Source: a bacterium 336/3 (GTDB lineage: Bacteria > Bacteroidota > Bacteroidia > Cytophagales > Thermonemataceae). Taken from it: a stretch of DNA of 64,000 bases. Both the position numbers and the translations under genes were made by a program. The stretch lies in contig LJIE01000001.1 of the NCBI GenBank assembly GCA_001281695.1, positions 2,618,586 to 2,682,585 on the forward strand, read 5' to 3'. Below, piece by piece: positions 6,818 through 15,501 of this stretch (the first letter of the stretch is position 1; every line of letters starts with the position of its first letter). Under the pieces are notes generated by a model that worked only from the letters and a program-made list of their open reading frames with translations, had not been told where the DNA came from and made no database searches.

Positions 6818-8752
6818 ATGAAAAAAATTATTTTTATACTCTTATGTATTTTATCCTATGATTTGATGGCAACTCATATTGTAGGTGGAGAAATCCAGAT
6901 GCAATACCTCAATAATGGCAATCGCTATCGTTTCACGCTTAATTTGTATTTTGACCAAATCAATGGAAATGCAGGTGCAGAAGATGCTTCAGTTATTCTG
7001 GGGATTTATCGAAGAAGAAACAACACGTTGGTTGGAACGCTTGGAATTTCTAAAACTTCTGAGCAATTAGTTCAATATCAGAATAGTGAGTGTCAATCAC
7101 AGTTTTTGAGTACACGCCTTATTCGTTATTCAACAGAAGTAGTATTAGACCCATCGATTTATAACGAAGCAGAAGGTTATTATGCTATTTGGGAAAGATG
7201 TTGTAGAAATGGAACCATTAGCAATATTGTTAACCCTGGGGGGGCAGGTAATGCTTTTTATTTGTGGTTTCCTGCTATTTCTCAAAATGGAAATCCTTTT
7301 CGCAATTCTACTCCTAACTTCAGCATTCCTGCTGGTGATTATTTGTGTTTAGGAAAAGATTTTACAACGAGCAATTTTGCTGCTACTGACAGCGATGGTG
7401 ACCAATTGGTTTATTCTTTGGTTCCTCCCTTCAATGGTACTTCAAGTGCTGGTAACCCTTCTCCTTTCAGTGTAGCCTCTACGATTCCCAACAGTTATAC
7501 ATTTCCTCCTCCTAATATTAGTTGGCTTCCAGGCTTTTCAGCAAATAATGCCATTCCAAGTAGTACAGGAAGCCCATTGGCTATCAATACAAATAATGGT
7601 TTACTTACTGTAAATCCCAGTAGAACAGGGCTTTTTGTTTTTTCCATTCGTTGCGAAGAATTTAGAAATGGTAATAAAATTGGTGAAGTGAGAAGAGATT
7701 TTCAGTTTTTGGTGAGAGAATGTAAAGAAAATTTTAATCCTGTGGTAAGCATTCCAAATCCTGAAAACCCAACCACCAACTACCAAGAAGGTGATATTTT
7801 AACCATTGATGCCAATAAAAACAATTTATGTTTTGATGTAAAAATTAAAGATGCACCCAGAGAAAATATTACAAGTATTGTAGCAAGAAAAGTAAGTGGA
7901 AATTATACATTTAGAAATACGCCTTTCAATGTAAGTTCTATTCGTTTGAATGAAAATGGAGATGCAACTGTACAATTCTGCTGGATACCATGTACTTATA
8001 GCCAAAATAGCAATGATTTATTTGTTTTTGATATTGTAGTCAGAGATGATGCCTGCCCCTTTCAAGGAGCAGATACCATGCGGGTTAGGCTACGTGTTTT
8101 GCCTAAATTTAATGCTCCACCCAATTTACAAATTCTGAAAACCACAAGTAACGTCAATGTGAACAGCAAAACCATCAGTGCAAAAATTAATGAACCCGTT
8201 GAGATTATTTTTCAGGGTACAGATGTAAACAATGACGAATTGGCTTTGGAAGCTCTTATTGATGGAAAACCTGTAGATTTATTAGGTTTTACATTCCAAG
8301 ATTCTGTAAAACAGGCAGGATTGGTCATTTCGAAATTTTATTGGCTTCCAGACTGTAGAACTATTAAAGAAAATGGTGAAATTCAGGAATATACCATTGA
8401 TTTTGTTTTAAAAGAAATTACCAATGAGTGTCAAAATGATTCTACTAAAACTACTTTTAAGCTTTCATTAGAAGATACCAAAGTAGATGTGAGTGGTTTT
8501 ATTCCAGCCAATGCCTTCACACCCAATGGAGATGGCGTGAATGAGTTTTTTACCCTCCCTAATTTGCCTCAAGAAAACTGTTATTACCGTTTTACTAACA
8601 TCAAAATTTATAATCGTTGGGGTAAAAAAGTATACGAGTCTCAAAATAAAGACTTTAATTGGAGTGGGGATAATCTACCTAGTGGAGTCTATTATTATAT
8701 TTTAGATTACAAAAATATAACTTACAAAGGCACAGTTTCAATTATATTCTGA
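6818..8752 (+). CDS. T9SS type B cargo protein (CHU_C C-terminus)
   Basis: Secreted 644-aa protein. It starts with a signal peptide (MKKIIFILLCILSYDLMA, then THIVGGEI) and ends with a roughly 85-residue type B sorting domain: NAFTPNGDGVNEFF, then IYNRWGKKVYES, LPSGVYYYIL and KGTVSIIF. That domain directs export through the type IX secretion system and surface retention. The body contains Ig/cadherin-like stretches such as TDSDGDQLVYSLVPP near residues 195-210 and a similar TDVNNDELALEALIDG near 468. THIVGGEI and WERCCRNG near the N-terminus are typical of large adhesin-like gliding-associated proteins. It overlaps the next gene by one base (TGATG), so the two are translationally coupled. Confidence 0.88.
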   Translation: MKKIIFILLCILSYDLMATHIVGGEIQMQYLNNGNRYRFTLNLYFDQINGNAGAEDASVILGIYRRRNNTLVGTLGISKTSEQLVQYQNSECQSQFLSTRLIRYSTEVVLDPSIYNEAEGYYAIWERCCRNGTISNIVNPGGAGNAFYLWFPAISQNGNPFRNSTPNFSIPAGDYLCLGKDFTTSNFAATDSDGDQLVYSLVPPFNGTSSAGNPSPFSVASTIPNSYTFPPPNISWLPGFSANNAIPSSTGSPLAINTNNGLLTVNPSRTGLFVFSIRCEEFRNGNKIGEVRRDFQFLVRECKENFNPVVSIPNPENPTTNYQEGDILTIDANKNNLCFDVKIKDAPRENITSIVARKVSGNYTFRNTPFNVSSIRLNENGDATVQFCWIPCTYSQNSNDLFVFDIVVRDDACPFQGADTMRVRLRVLPKFNAPPNLQILKTTSNVNVNSKTISAKINEPVEIIFQGTDVNNDELALEALIDGKPVDLLGFTFQDSVKQAGLVISKFYWLPDCRTIKENGEIQEYTIDFVLKEITNECQNDSTKTTFKLSLEDTKVDVSGFIPANAFTPNGDGVNEFFTLPNLPQENCYYRFTNIKIYNRWGKKVYESQNKDFNWSGDNLPSGVYYYILDYKNITYKGTVSIIF

Positions 8753-9639
8753 TGGCAAGCAAATTCAATTTTAAAGCCCTTTCTCTGAGGGCTTTATTTT
8801 TAATCTATTTTGTGGTGGCTATTCCTTTGATGTACCTAATTATCAGTCAAAGCCTTATAGCCCAGAAAAACAAGAATGAATATGCTCGCATCTTGAGCTT
8901 TGAGGAGCGTTTTCTGAAACTCCCAAGCCTAATTCAGCTTGTAACCTCCAAACAGAGTTCACTTCGTTCACAAGCAGATGAGTACTCCAGCACTGCTCAA
9001 AGTGCTTCCGATATTGTTTTGTATGGAGGAATAGCATTGGGGCTTATTTCTTTAGGGTTTTTAATTTCTATTATTCGTTTATTTTTTCAGACACCCAATT
9101 ATTATCAAACGCTTTGGTATGGAATTTTTGGTGTTTCATTGATTTGTCTGCTGATAGGCATTAGCACACCTATTTTAGAGATTTTAGCCTTCGAAGATGA
9201 TTTGAAAATAGAAGCTTTGAGTTTTGTTGATTTACCCATAAAAGGTGAGATTATTTTTTATCACCAAAATAAATCTATTTTGGATGTAATTGGAGTTTTG
9301 TTTGAAAAAGGAAATTATTTGGTAGGCATTTGTATTTTTCTGTTTAGTCTTGTCATTCCTTTTGGTAAACTTATTTTGGGAGGATTGTCTGTTTCAGGTT
9401 ATTATCAAAAGGAAAAAATAGATAACTGGATTCAGAAAATAGGCAAATGGTCTATGGCAGATGTATTTGTAGTGGCTATTTTCTTATCTTTCATGTCTTT
9501 TAATAATTTCAATACAGGTATCAGTACCAAAAGTGATACACTCATAGGATTTTATTTCTTTTTAGTGTATTGTATGCTTTCTATATATGCTGGTATTGTT
9601 GCCCAAAAACACAAAAAGAAAATGGAAGAAAAATTATAA
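8752..9639 (+). CDS. PqiA-like inner-membrane protein
   Basis: A 295-aa integral membrane protein of the paraquat-inducible protein A family. It has an N-terminal hydrophobic segment (about 12-30), a soluble stretch, and membrane segments near 80-105, 118-140, 190-210, 240-255 and 262-285. The family signature is the conserved turn GKWSMADVFVVA around 230-241, together with the preceding IPFGKLILGG. PqiA proteins are linked to lipid transport and envelope integrity with MCE partners; no mce or pqiB gene is adjacent. Its start codon overlaps the stop of the T9SS cargo gene, an unusual pairing whose meaning is unclear. Confidence 0.8.
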   Translation: MASKFNFKALSLRALFLIYFVVAIPLMYLIISQSLIAQKNKNEYARILSFEERFLKLPSLIQLVTSKQSSLRSQADEYSSTAQSASDIVLYGGIALGLISLGFLISIIRLFFQTPNYYQTLWYGIFGVSLICLLIGISTPILEILAFEDDLKIEALSFVDLPIKGEIIFYHQNKSILDVIGVLFEKGNYLVGICIFLFSLVIPFGKLILGGLSVSGYYQKEKIDNWIQKIGKWSMADVFVVAIFLSFMSFNNFNTGISTKSDTLIGFYFFLVYCMLSIYAGIVAQKHKKKMEEKL

Positions 9640-9676
9640 TTTTTGGTATATGTAATTTTTGGAAAAAAGAGTACAG

Positions 9677-9712
9677 AAAAAGGATTTAGAAGTTTCTTCT
9701 TTTATCCTTTTT
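9677..9712. terminator. Terminator between convergent genes
   Basis: AAAAAGGAT (9677-9685) pairs with ATCCTTTTT (9704-9712), with an inner AGAAG/CTTCT stem. It lies between the genes ending at 9639 and 9730 and can end both transcripts. Confidence 0.65.
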
Positions 9713-9729
9713 CCTTTGTCAAAAAAACA

Positions 9730-11556
9730 TCAATCTTTTATCAAAACTTCGTTTTTCTCCATTTGCAAACGTATCAAATTACTATATATACCATCTGCAT
9801 TCAATAAAAGCTCTTCGTGAGTCCCTTTTTCTGCAATTTTACCTTCGTGAAGTACATAAATCTTATCTGCATTACGAATGGTTGCTAATCGGTGAGCAAT
9901 GATAATGGTTGTTCTACCCTCCATGAGTTCATTTAAAGCATCTTGTACCAATTTTTCAGATTCTGCATCCAAAGAGCTTGTTGCCTCATCCAATATCAAA
10001 ATACTGGGGTCTTTTAAAATAGCTCTTGCAATGGCTACACGTTGGCGTTGCCCACCTGAAAGTTTTACACCTCTTTCACCCACTACTGTATCCAATTTTT
10101 CAGGGAATTTATCTATAAATTCAAAAGCATGGGCTTTTTTAGCTGCTGCTATAATTTCACCATCTGTGGCAGTAGGTTTGCCATAAGCAATATTCTCTCT
10201 GATAGTTCCACCAAATAAGATAAGTTCTTGTGGTACAAATGCCATATTTGCTCTTACTGCAAGTGTATCCCAATCATTAATATCTTTTCCATCAACCCAA
10301 ATACTGTTCTGAGTAGTTGGATATAGTTTCATAATTAGTTGGGCAATGGTAGATTTACCAGCCCCACTATGCCCTACCAAAGCTATTTTTTCACCTTGCT
10401 TTATTTCCAAATCAACACCCTTGAGAACTCCCACATCTGAGCGAGTTGGATATGAAAAGTGTAAATTTTCAATTTGTATGTTTCCTTCTAATTTGGGTAC
10501 ATTTTCCAAATTTCTGCTATTCACTTCCGATTCTTCACCTAAGATTTCCAAAATACGTTCAGAAGCTCCCAATGTTTTTTGTAGCTGAGCGTACAAATCG
10601 CCCATACCAGCCACAGAAGCCCCAATAAAAATGGTATAGAGAATAAACTCTATCAATTCGCCTGTTTTAAGCGTTCCAGCCGAAATCATGTTTGCTCCAT
10701 ACCAAAGAACTAATACAATTCCCCCAAACAAGGCAAAAATCAAGAATGATACAAAGAAACCTCTAAAAACAGATGTTTTGAGGGCTATTTTTACTAAATT
10801 ATCAATTTTACCTCTATAACGTTTTTGTTCTAAAAACTCGTTGGTAAATACTTTTACCACCTGAATGGCTTGAAAAGTTTCTTCTACAATTGTATTGGCT
10901 TGAGCAAGCTCTTCTTGTGCTTTTTTAGATAGTTTTCTGATAAATCTTCCAAATAAAATGGCTGCAATAATCATCAGTGGGAATGTAGCAAGCATCACAA
11001 GGGCAAGTTCTGTATAACGAACCAGCAAAATGCTTACACCTATCAAAAGAACTGCTATTTGTCTGAAAAGCTCCGCAAGTCCAAACGAAAGCATTGTTTC
11101 CAATTGCGAAATATCTGTATTGATACGGCTAATTAAATCTCCTACTCTGTTTTTCTCAAAAAAGCTGATAGGAAGTGTTATAATTTTATTGTAAAGCCCT
11201 GAACGCAAATCTGCCATAGTGCGTTCTGTAACATTGGCAAACAGATATACTCTAAAAAATGAGGCTACTGCCTGTAAAAGTAATATCCCGAAAAATACCA
11301 AAGCCACATCGTTTACACTTTTGAGTATCCAGTCTTTTTCACCAGAAGCTACATCAGCAATTTTCCCTGAAAGTGTTGGAAAGCTTAGCGTTGTAAGTGT
11401 AGAAACTACCAAAAATAGTGTCCCTATCCAAAAATATGTCTGATAAGGGCGTGTATAAGAAAAAATTTGAAGGAATTTTTGAAATCCGTCTTTGTTAAGT
11501 TTTCTTTTTTTATCAATATTGTCTTCAGTGTCTTGCAGTTTGCCTCTACGTGCCAT
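9730..11556 (-). CDS. ABC exporter, fused permease-ATPase (MsbA/LmrA-like)
   Basis: Homodimeric inner-membrane exporter, 608 aa, with six transmembrane helices over about 35-310 and an ATPase domain after about 355. Visible motifs are Walker A GHSGAGKST near 395, signature LSGGQRQRVAIARAI near 500, Walker B SILILDEATSSLD near 520 and the switch AHRLAT near 555. The ATG at 11556 is preferred over an in-frame TTG at 11598 because a -7 element (TATCTTTG, 11581 to 11574) lies between them. Substrate could be lipid, drug or peptide; the order of domains fits MsbA-like half transporters. It is not part of an operon. Confidence 0.9.
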   Translation of the reverse strand: MARRGKLQDTEDNIDKKRKLNKDGFQKFLQIFSYTRPYQTYFWIGTLFLVVSTLTTLSFPTLSGKIADVASGEKDWILKSVNDVALVFFGILLLQAVASFFRVYLFANVTERTMADLRSGLYNKIITLPISFFEKNRVGDLISRINTDISQLETMLSFGLAELFRQIAVLLIGVSILLVRYTELALVMLATFPLMIIAAILFGRFIRKLSKKAQEELAQANTIVEETFQAIQVVKVFTNEFLEQKRYRGKIDNLVKIALKTSVFRGFFVSFLIFALFGGIVLVLWYGANMISAGTLKTGELIEFILYTIFIGASVAGMGDLYAQLQKTLGASERILEILGEESEVNSRNLENVPKLEGNIQIENLHFSYPTRSDVGVLKGVDLEIKQGEKIALVGHSGAGKSTIAQLIMKLYPTTQNSIWVDGKDINDWDTLAVRANMAFVPQELILFGGTIRENIAYGKPTATDGEIIAAAKKAHAFEFIDKFPEKLDTVVGERGVKLSGGQRQRVAIARAILKDPSILILDEATSSLDAESEKLVQDALNELMEGRTTIIIAHRLATIRNADKIYVLHEGKIAEKGTHEELLLNADGIYSNLIRLQMEKNEVLIKD

Positions 11557-11573
11557 AGAATTTAATTTTTTCG

Positions 11574-11581
11574 CAAAGATA
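11574..11581 (-). promoter_or_regulatory. -7 promoter element TATCTTTG for the ABC exporter
   Basis: A perfect match to TAnnTTTG on the minus strand, 17 bp upstream of the ATG at 11556. Transcription would begin near 11567, leaving a leader of about ten bases. This rules out the upstream TTG as the start. Confidence 0.6.
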
Positions 11582-11626
11582 TGTTTTTTTCTTAACAAAA
11601 CGCTATATTTTGTGGCTTATTGGATT

Positions 11627-11634
11627 TAGTTTTG
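11627..11634 (+). promoter_or_regulatory. -7 promoter element TAGTTTTG
   Basis: A TAnnTTTG match 29 bp upstream of the ATG at 11664. It is divergent from the ABC exporter promoter. A TTTG at 11609-11612 is closer than the usual -33 position. Confidence 0.5.
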
Positions 11635-11663
11635 TAAAAATTTAGATAAAATGATTGATAAAC

Positions 11664-12104
11664 ATGACAGAACATTTTGATATTGAAATCCCTAAAGAGA
11701 AAATTTATAGTGATAGAGCTCTCTGGACAGGCTCATTTATAGGAGGTCCTTTGGTGGCAGGTTATTTCATTGCAGAAAATTTCAAAGTTTTTAATGATAC
11801 TCCAAAAGCTAATAAAACTTGGATAATTGCCATTATTGGTACTATCATTATTTTTGGAGGTGTTTTTCTTATTCCAGAAAATGTAAAAATTCCTCCTGTG
11901 GTTATTCCACTTAGTTATACATCTATTGCTTATTCTGCTGGATTGTATTTTCAAAAGCCTTTGATGAACAAACATGTTGAGAATGGTGGTGTTTTTTATA
12001 GCTGGTGGAGAGTGATTGGAATTGCTCTTTTAGGACTTATTTTCACTGTTTTACCTGTTTTTGCTTATTCTGTTATCATAGATTTGTTGGGTCATAAGCA
12101 TTAG
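11664..12104 (+). CDS. Small integral membrane protein, unknown function
   Basis: A 146-aa protein with four hydrophobic segments: near residues 20-36 (containing FIGGPLVAGYFIAENF), 50-68 (IIAIIGTIIIFGGVFLI), 75-92 and 112-138 (IGIALLGLIFTVLPVFAYS). The N-terminal 15 residues are charged and cytosolic-looking. I recognise no family. The ATG at 11664 is chosen over the TTG three codons upstream. It is divergent from the ABC exporter gene and followed by a 120-bp gap, so it is probably monocistronic. Confidence 0.7.
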   Translation: MTEHFDIEIPKEKIYSDRALWTGSFIGGPLVAGYFIAENFKVFNDTPKANKTWIIAIIGTIIIFGGVFLIPENVKIPPVVIPLSYTSIAYSAGLYFQKPLMNKHVENGGVFYSWWRVIGIALLGLIFTVLPVFAYSVIIDLLGHKH

Positions 12105-12227
12105 ATTTTAATTCATTGTTTTTCTAGTATTTATAGCTTTTATTGATAAAAGTAGAACTTTTGAAGTTTAATTTTGACTTTATGAGGTAGAAAATGTAAT
12201 TTTGTTATTTAAAAGTATTAAATATTT

Positions 12228-12749
12228 ATGATAGACATATCTACGTATGACCTACAAGGTCTTCAATCATTACATATTAGTTTTATAAATGTAAAGTCTG
12301 ACTATGAACATCATTTAGATGAGTTGCAAAAACAACCAAATGTATCAGATATTCGTATTTCTAAGTTAAGGCAAGATATTGCTTACTTCAGTGATATGAT
12401 TTCTAAAATTGAGGAGAGAATTAATTTTTTAAATTCTCAAAAACTTTTATTTTCTATTGAATACATTTTCTTTCATTATGGTTTGAGAGCAAGGTCTATT
12501 CAAATACACTTTATTACCACTTCCAACGCATATAAAAACTATGGTTCTTATGTAACAGGCATAGTATTATTTGATAAATCAGAAGAAGAATCTCTCTTGG
12601 AGAGAGCTCTCACTGAGCAACATAATGATGGCATTATTAAGTTTAAACCTCACGAAAACAATCTGAGTGCTCAAATTTTCAATCAAATACAAATAAGTAA
12701 ACTAGCAACAGAAGGCTTCAAAGCATCTGAAATCAGCTTTATTAGATAA
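12228..12749 (+). CDS. Hypothetical protein
   Basis: A soluble 173-aa protein with no family I recognise. Residues 1-70 are largely helical and charged, likely a coiled coil (DYEHHLDELQKQ, then DIAYFSDMISKIEERINFL). The second half is mixed and ends ASEISFIR. It has no signal peptide. It lies 23 bp upstream of the methyltransferase gene on the same strand and may be co-transcribed with it. Confidence 0.65.
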   Translation: MIDISTYDLQGLQSLHISFINVKSDYEHHLDELQKQPNVSDIRISKLRQDIAYFSDMISKIEERINFLNSQKLLFSIEYIFFHYGLRARSIQIHFITTSNAYKNYGSYVTGIVLFDKSEEESLLERALTEQHNDGIIKFKPHENNLSAQIFNQIQISKLATEGFKASEISFIR

Positions 12750-12772
12750 TTTTTTGTGGAAGTATAATATCT

Positions 12773-13480
12773 ATGAAAACCCTTCTCAAAAAACTTCTTC
12801 CTGTGTCTTTTTTAAATTGGTATAGACAACAAAAAGTCCAGAAGCAAGCTGCTGCATTTGCCAAAATGACACCCAAAGAAGTTTTTACAAAAATCTATCA
12901 GGAGCATTACTGGGGCAACAAAGATACAGTTTCGGGTACTGGTTCTACCCTTTTGCAAACGCAAACACTGATTCAAGAGCTGCCTTCATTACTCAAAAAA
13001 TTTGAAATCAAATCCATTCTTGATATTCCATGTGGCGATTTCCATTGGATGCAAAAAATTGATTTAGAAGGTATTATCTACACAGGTGCAGATATTGTAG
13101 AAAAACTCATTGAAAACAACACTCAAAAACACCAAAAATCACCTTTTATTGAATTTCAAACCCTCGACCTCATTACCAGCCCATTACCCAAAGCAGACCT
13201 TGTGATTGTAAGAGATTGTTTTGTACACTTTTCTTATGAAAATATCTTCAAAGCGATCAACAATATCAAAGCCTCTGGTTCAAAATATTTACTAACTACC
13301 TCTTTTACAGCACATACTACCAATACAAATATTGTTACAGGTCAGTGGCGTACACTCAATTTTGAACTCCCTCCTTTCAATTTCCCTTCTCCTGTATTTA
13401 TTATCAACGAAAACTGCACAGAAAGCAATGGAGCTTTTAGAGATAAATCTATGGTCTTATGGGAAATTAATAAAATTTAA
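12773..13480 (+). CDS. Class I SAM-dependent methyltransferase
   Basis: A 235-aa methyltransferase. Motif I reads SILDIPCGDFHWMQKI around residues 82-97, with the proline-cysteine variant of the glycine-rich loop. The acceptor side shows YTGADIVEKLI (motif II) and LVIVRDCFVHFSYENI (motif IV, about 142-157). A C-terminal strand region carries WRTLNFELPPFNFP. The N-terminal 45 residues are basic and helical. Similar proteins act on small molecules or glycans, but the substrate here is unknown. It sits behind an orphan 173-aa gene and before a long AT-rich gap with an inverted repeat. Confidence 0.78.
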   Translation: MKTLLKKLLPVSFLNWYRQQKVQKQAAAFAKMTPKEVFTKIYQEHYWGNKDTVSGTGSTLLQTQTLIQELPSLLKKFEIKSILDIPCGDFHWMQKIDLEGIIYTGADIVEKLIENNTQKHQKSPFIEFQTLDLITSPLPKADLVIVRDCFVHFSYENIFKAINNIKASGSKYLLTTSFTAHTTNTNIVTGQWRTLNFELPPFNFPSPVFIINENCTESNGAFRDKSMVLWEINKI

Positions 13481-13530
13481 TATTCTGTCATAAAACTTAC
13501 ATTACAAATGTTGCATTATCAAAATACAAA

Positions 13531-13560
13531 ATTTGTACTATTTTTATAAATAGTACAAAT
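13531..13560. repeat. 13-bp perfect inverted repeat
   Basis: ATTTGTACTATTT (13531-13543) is mirrored by AAATAGTACAAAT (13548-13560) around TTAT. It lies 50 bp after the methyltransferase stop and about 190 bp before the metallopeptidase gene. There is no T-run after it, so it is either a weak terminator or a protein-binding site. The rest of 13481-13748 is very AT-rich and shows nothing else I can assign. Confidence 0.6.
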
Positions 13561-13748
13561 CAATAATAACTTATACTATCGACAATAATAGTAATAATAT
13601 CTTTTGTTTAAGTTTGGATTTCAATGTTTTAAACAAAATATACGATTCAGTATATTTTTTAAAAAAAATATAAAAAATTTTGTTTTTTTTATTTTTTTTA
13701 AAATAAAATTTTATAGTTTTACGCATCAACTTAATAAAACATTACAAC

Positions 13749-14621
13749 ATGAACAAATTAACAAAACAAACTTGCTTATTGGCAGGATTAGCATTGAGTG
13801 TGCTATTTTCTTGCGACAAAAAAAATGAAGTAGTATTAGAATATGCTCAATCGGAGCAAGCATCTACTCAAGAAATTGATTGTAAATATGTAGATGGCAA
13901 TTGGAGTTCTACAGCTGTTTTGAGTACTACTATTGGCACTACAGCAGAAACAAATTTCATGAATACCCAAAACTCTAAAATTGCAGCTGTTTGGGGAAGA
14001 CCTGCTGTAACTTTAAGATTTGTAAAAGACCCTTCTAACCCTAGCTCTACTTTTAATGCTATTTCTTATAGCTCTAAAAAGATTTATTATGGAGAAGCCA
14101 TTTACAACGCTGGTAAAGCAAAAGGTTCTAACAACATTGTAAATGCCATGGTTTTGGCTCACGAATTTGGTCATCAATTGCAGTACACTTATAATTTACC
14201 TTCTGTAAGAGAAAGTACAGCAAGACCCAACGAGCTTGAAGCAGATGGATATGCTGGATATTATTTAAGAAAACCTACAGGTTGGGGTGCAACAAGTTTC
14301 TCTGAAATTGCGGCTGCTTACGATTTTGCTGCTTCTATTGGAGATTATGCTACTACAAACCCTGGACACCATGGAACACCTCCACAAAGACGTTCTGCTG
14401 TTCGTTTGGGATTCTTACTTGGTCAATATAATTTAACAGCTACAAGTTTTGACTCTAACTTTTTCTATTACTATCAGGGCGTTTTGGATGGTACTTATCG
14501 CCAAGCAAAACCAGAAGGCTTTAGTGAAGAAATGGATGCTTATATCAGACAACACGCAGAAGAACTTAGAAGAATTGCTAATGGCGAAATGTCTGATGAA
14601 GAATATTATAACCTAGATTAA
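13749..14621 (+). CDS. Lipoprotein zinc metallopeptidase-like protein
   Basis: A 290-aa envelope lipoprotein. Signal peptide with lipobox VLFSC, lipidated Cys22. The zincin motif HEFGH is at 138-142, followed by the acidic segment RPNELEADGYAG (159-170), where a glutamate would be the third zinc ligand. This spacing (HExxH plus ELxAD) resembles the neutral zinc metallopeptidase/YpfJ-like group. A GHHGTPPQRR segment near 205-214 may line the active site. It is monocistronic, with a strong terminator just downstream. Substrate is unknown; the peptidase call rests on the complete metal motif. Confidence 0.75.
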   Translation: MNKLTKQTCLLAGLALSVLFSCDKKNEVVLEYAQSEQASTQEIDCKYVDGNWSSTAVLSTTIGTTAETNFMNTQNSKIAAVWGRPAVTLRFVKDPSNPSSTFNAISYSSKKIYYGEAIYNAGKAKGSNNIVNAMVLAHEFGHQLQYTYNLPSVRESTARPNELEADGYAGYYLRKPTGWGATSFSEIAAAYDFAASIGDYATTNPGHHGTPPQRRSAVRLGFLLGQYNLTATSFDSNFFYYYQGVLDGTYRQAKPEGFSEEMDAYIRQHAEELRRIANGEMSDEEYYNLD

Positions 14622-14656
14622 TCAAAAAAATACCTTAACCAAAATTATGATTATCG

Positions 14657-14682
14657 AAGCCATTCTAAATTTAGAATGGCTT
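14657..14682 (+). terminator. Strong terminator
   Basis: A 13-bp palindromic stem (AAGCCATTCTAAA and its complement) followed by TTTTTT, 36 bp after the metallopeptidase stop. Confidence 0.8.
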
Positions 14683-14707
14683 TTTTATATTTGTAAAAAA
14701 TATATCT

Positions 14708-15067
14708 ATGGAAATCAGGGAACACCAGCACAATGAAACAAAAATTGCAGAGATTGTTTCAGAGTCCATGATTATTGCCACTACAGAAGATGGTTTAGAT
14801 GTATTGGCTAGTTTGTATTTTCAAGGCTTTGATAAAATCATCATACACCAGAACAATATTACACCTGATTTTTTCGATTTAAAAACAGGCATAGCAGGCG
14901 AAATATTACAGAAGTTTTCAAATTATCGTGTTCAATTGGCAATTATTGGCGATTTCAGTCAATACATCAGCAAAAGTCTAAAAGATTTTATCTTTGAAAG
15001 TAATAAACAAGGACATATTATTTTTGTAGAGTCATTGGATGATGTTATGCGAAATTTTAAAAAATAA
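14708..15067 (+). CDS. DUF4180 domain protein
   Basis: A soluble 119-aa protein made up entirely of the DUF4180 domain. Its hallmark is the stretch FFDLKTGIAGEILQKFSNYR near residues 57-76, followed by VQLAIIGDFSQY. The fold is predicted alpha/beta, and a biochemical role is not established for the family. It stands between two terminator or promoter regions and is probably monocistronic. The following PadR operon has its own promoter 54 bp downstream. Confidence 0.82.
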   Translation: MEIREHQHNETKIAEIVSESMIIATTEDGLDVLASLYFQGFDKIIIHQNNITPDFFDLKTGIAGEILQKFSNYRVQLAIIGDFSQYISKSLKDFIFESNKQGHIIFVESLDDVMRNFKK

Positions 15068-15120
15068 AATCTTATTAATCAATACATTAAAGTAGACTTT
15101 TTCAAAAATATATTTTTTTA

Positions 15121-15152
15121 TTTGTAATACATAAGACTTCTATGTATATTTG
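15121..15152 (+). promoter_or_regulatory. PadR promoter TTTG-N20-TATATTTG
   Basis: TTTG at 15121-15124 and TATATTTG at 15145-15152 are separated by 20 bp, an excellent Bacteroidota promoter. The expected start of transcription falls at or just after the ATG at 15157, which implies a leaderless or nearly leaderless message. Confidence 0.75.
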
Positions 15153-15163
15153 TCTTATGTATT
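15126..15163. promoter_or_regulatory. Candidate PadR operator over its own promoter
   Basis: AATACATAAGAC (15126-15137) is repeated in inverted orientation as GTCTTATGTATT (15152-15163), with the -7 element between the arms. A third ATGTAT half-site lies at 15142-15147. ATACAT/ATGTAT half-sites are typical of PadR-family operators, so negative autoregulation is inferred. Confidence 0.65.
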
Positions 15164-15501
15164 CATCAGAACTTATAAAAGGCACACTAAAGACCATTGT
15201 TTTGAATTTGCTCAAGGAGCAAGGGAAAATGTATGGCTATGAGATTACACAACGTGTAAAAGAACTTAGTAAAGGTAAAATTCAGATAACTGAAGGAGCC
15301 TTGTACCCTACTCTTCATGCATTGGAAGATGCTGGAGAGGTTATTACAGAAACAGAACACATTGGCAAACGTGTTCGCAAATATTATACACTTACTGAAC
15401 AGGGTTTAGCTTCTGTTAATCAACGTGTTAGCGAATTTGCTGATTTTGTCAATACCATGAAAGTTCTTCTAGATTTAGACCCCAAATTAGGCAATGTATA
15501 A
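15157..15501 (+). CDS. PadR family transcriptional regulator
   Basis: A 114-aa winged-helix repressor. It opens MYSSELIKGTLKTIVLNLL and continues KMYGYEITQRV, GALYPTLHALEDAGEV and GKRVRKYYTLTEQG, the standard PadR N-terminal wing sequence. The ATG at 15157 is preferred over 15142 because family members begin at this point and the -7 element ends at 15152. It overlaps the next membrane-protein gene by 8 bp. In Bacteroidota, such PadR genes usually control the downstream membrane gene. Autorepression through the inverted repeat that surrounds its promoter is inferred. Confidence 0.9.
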   Translation: MYSSELIKGTLKTIVLNLLKEQGKMYGYEITQRVKELSKGKIQITEGALYPTLHALEDAGEVITETEHIGKRVRKYYTLTEQGLASVNQRVSEFADFVNTMKVLLDLDPKLGNV

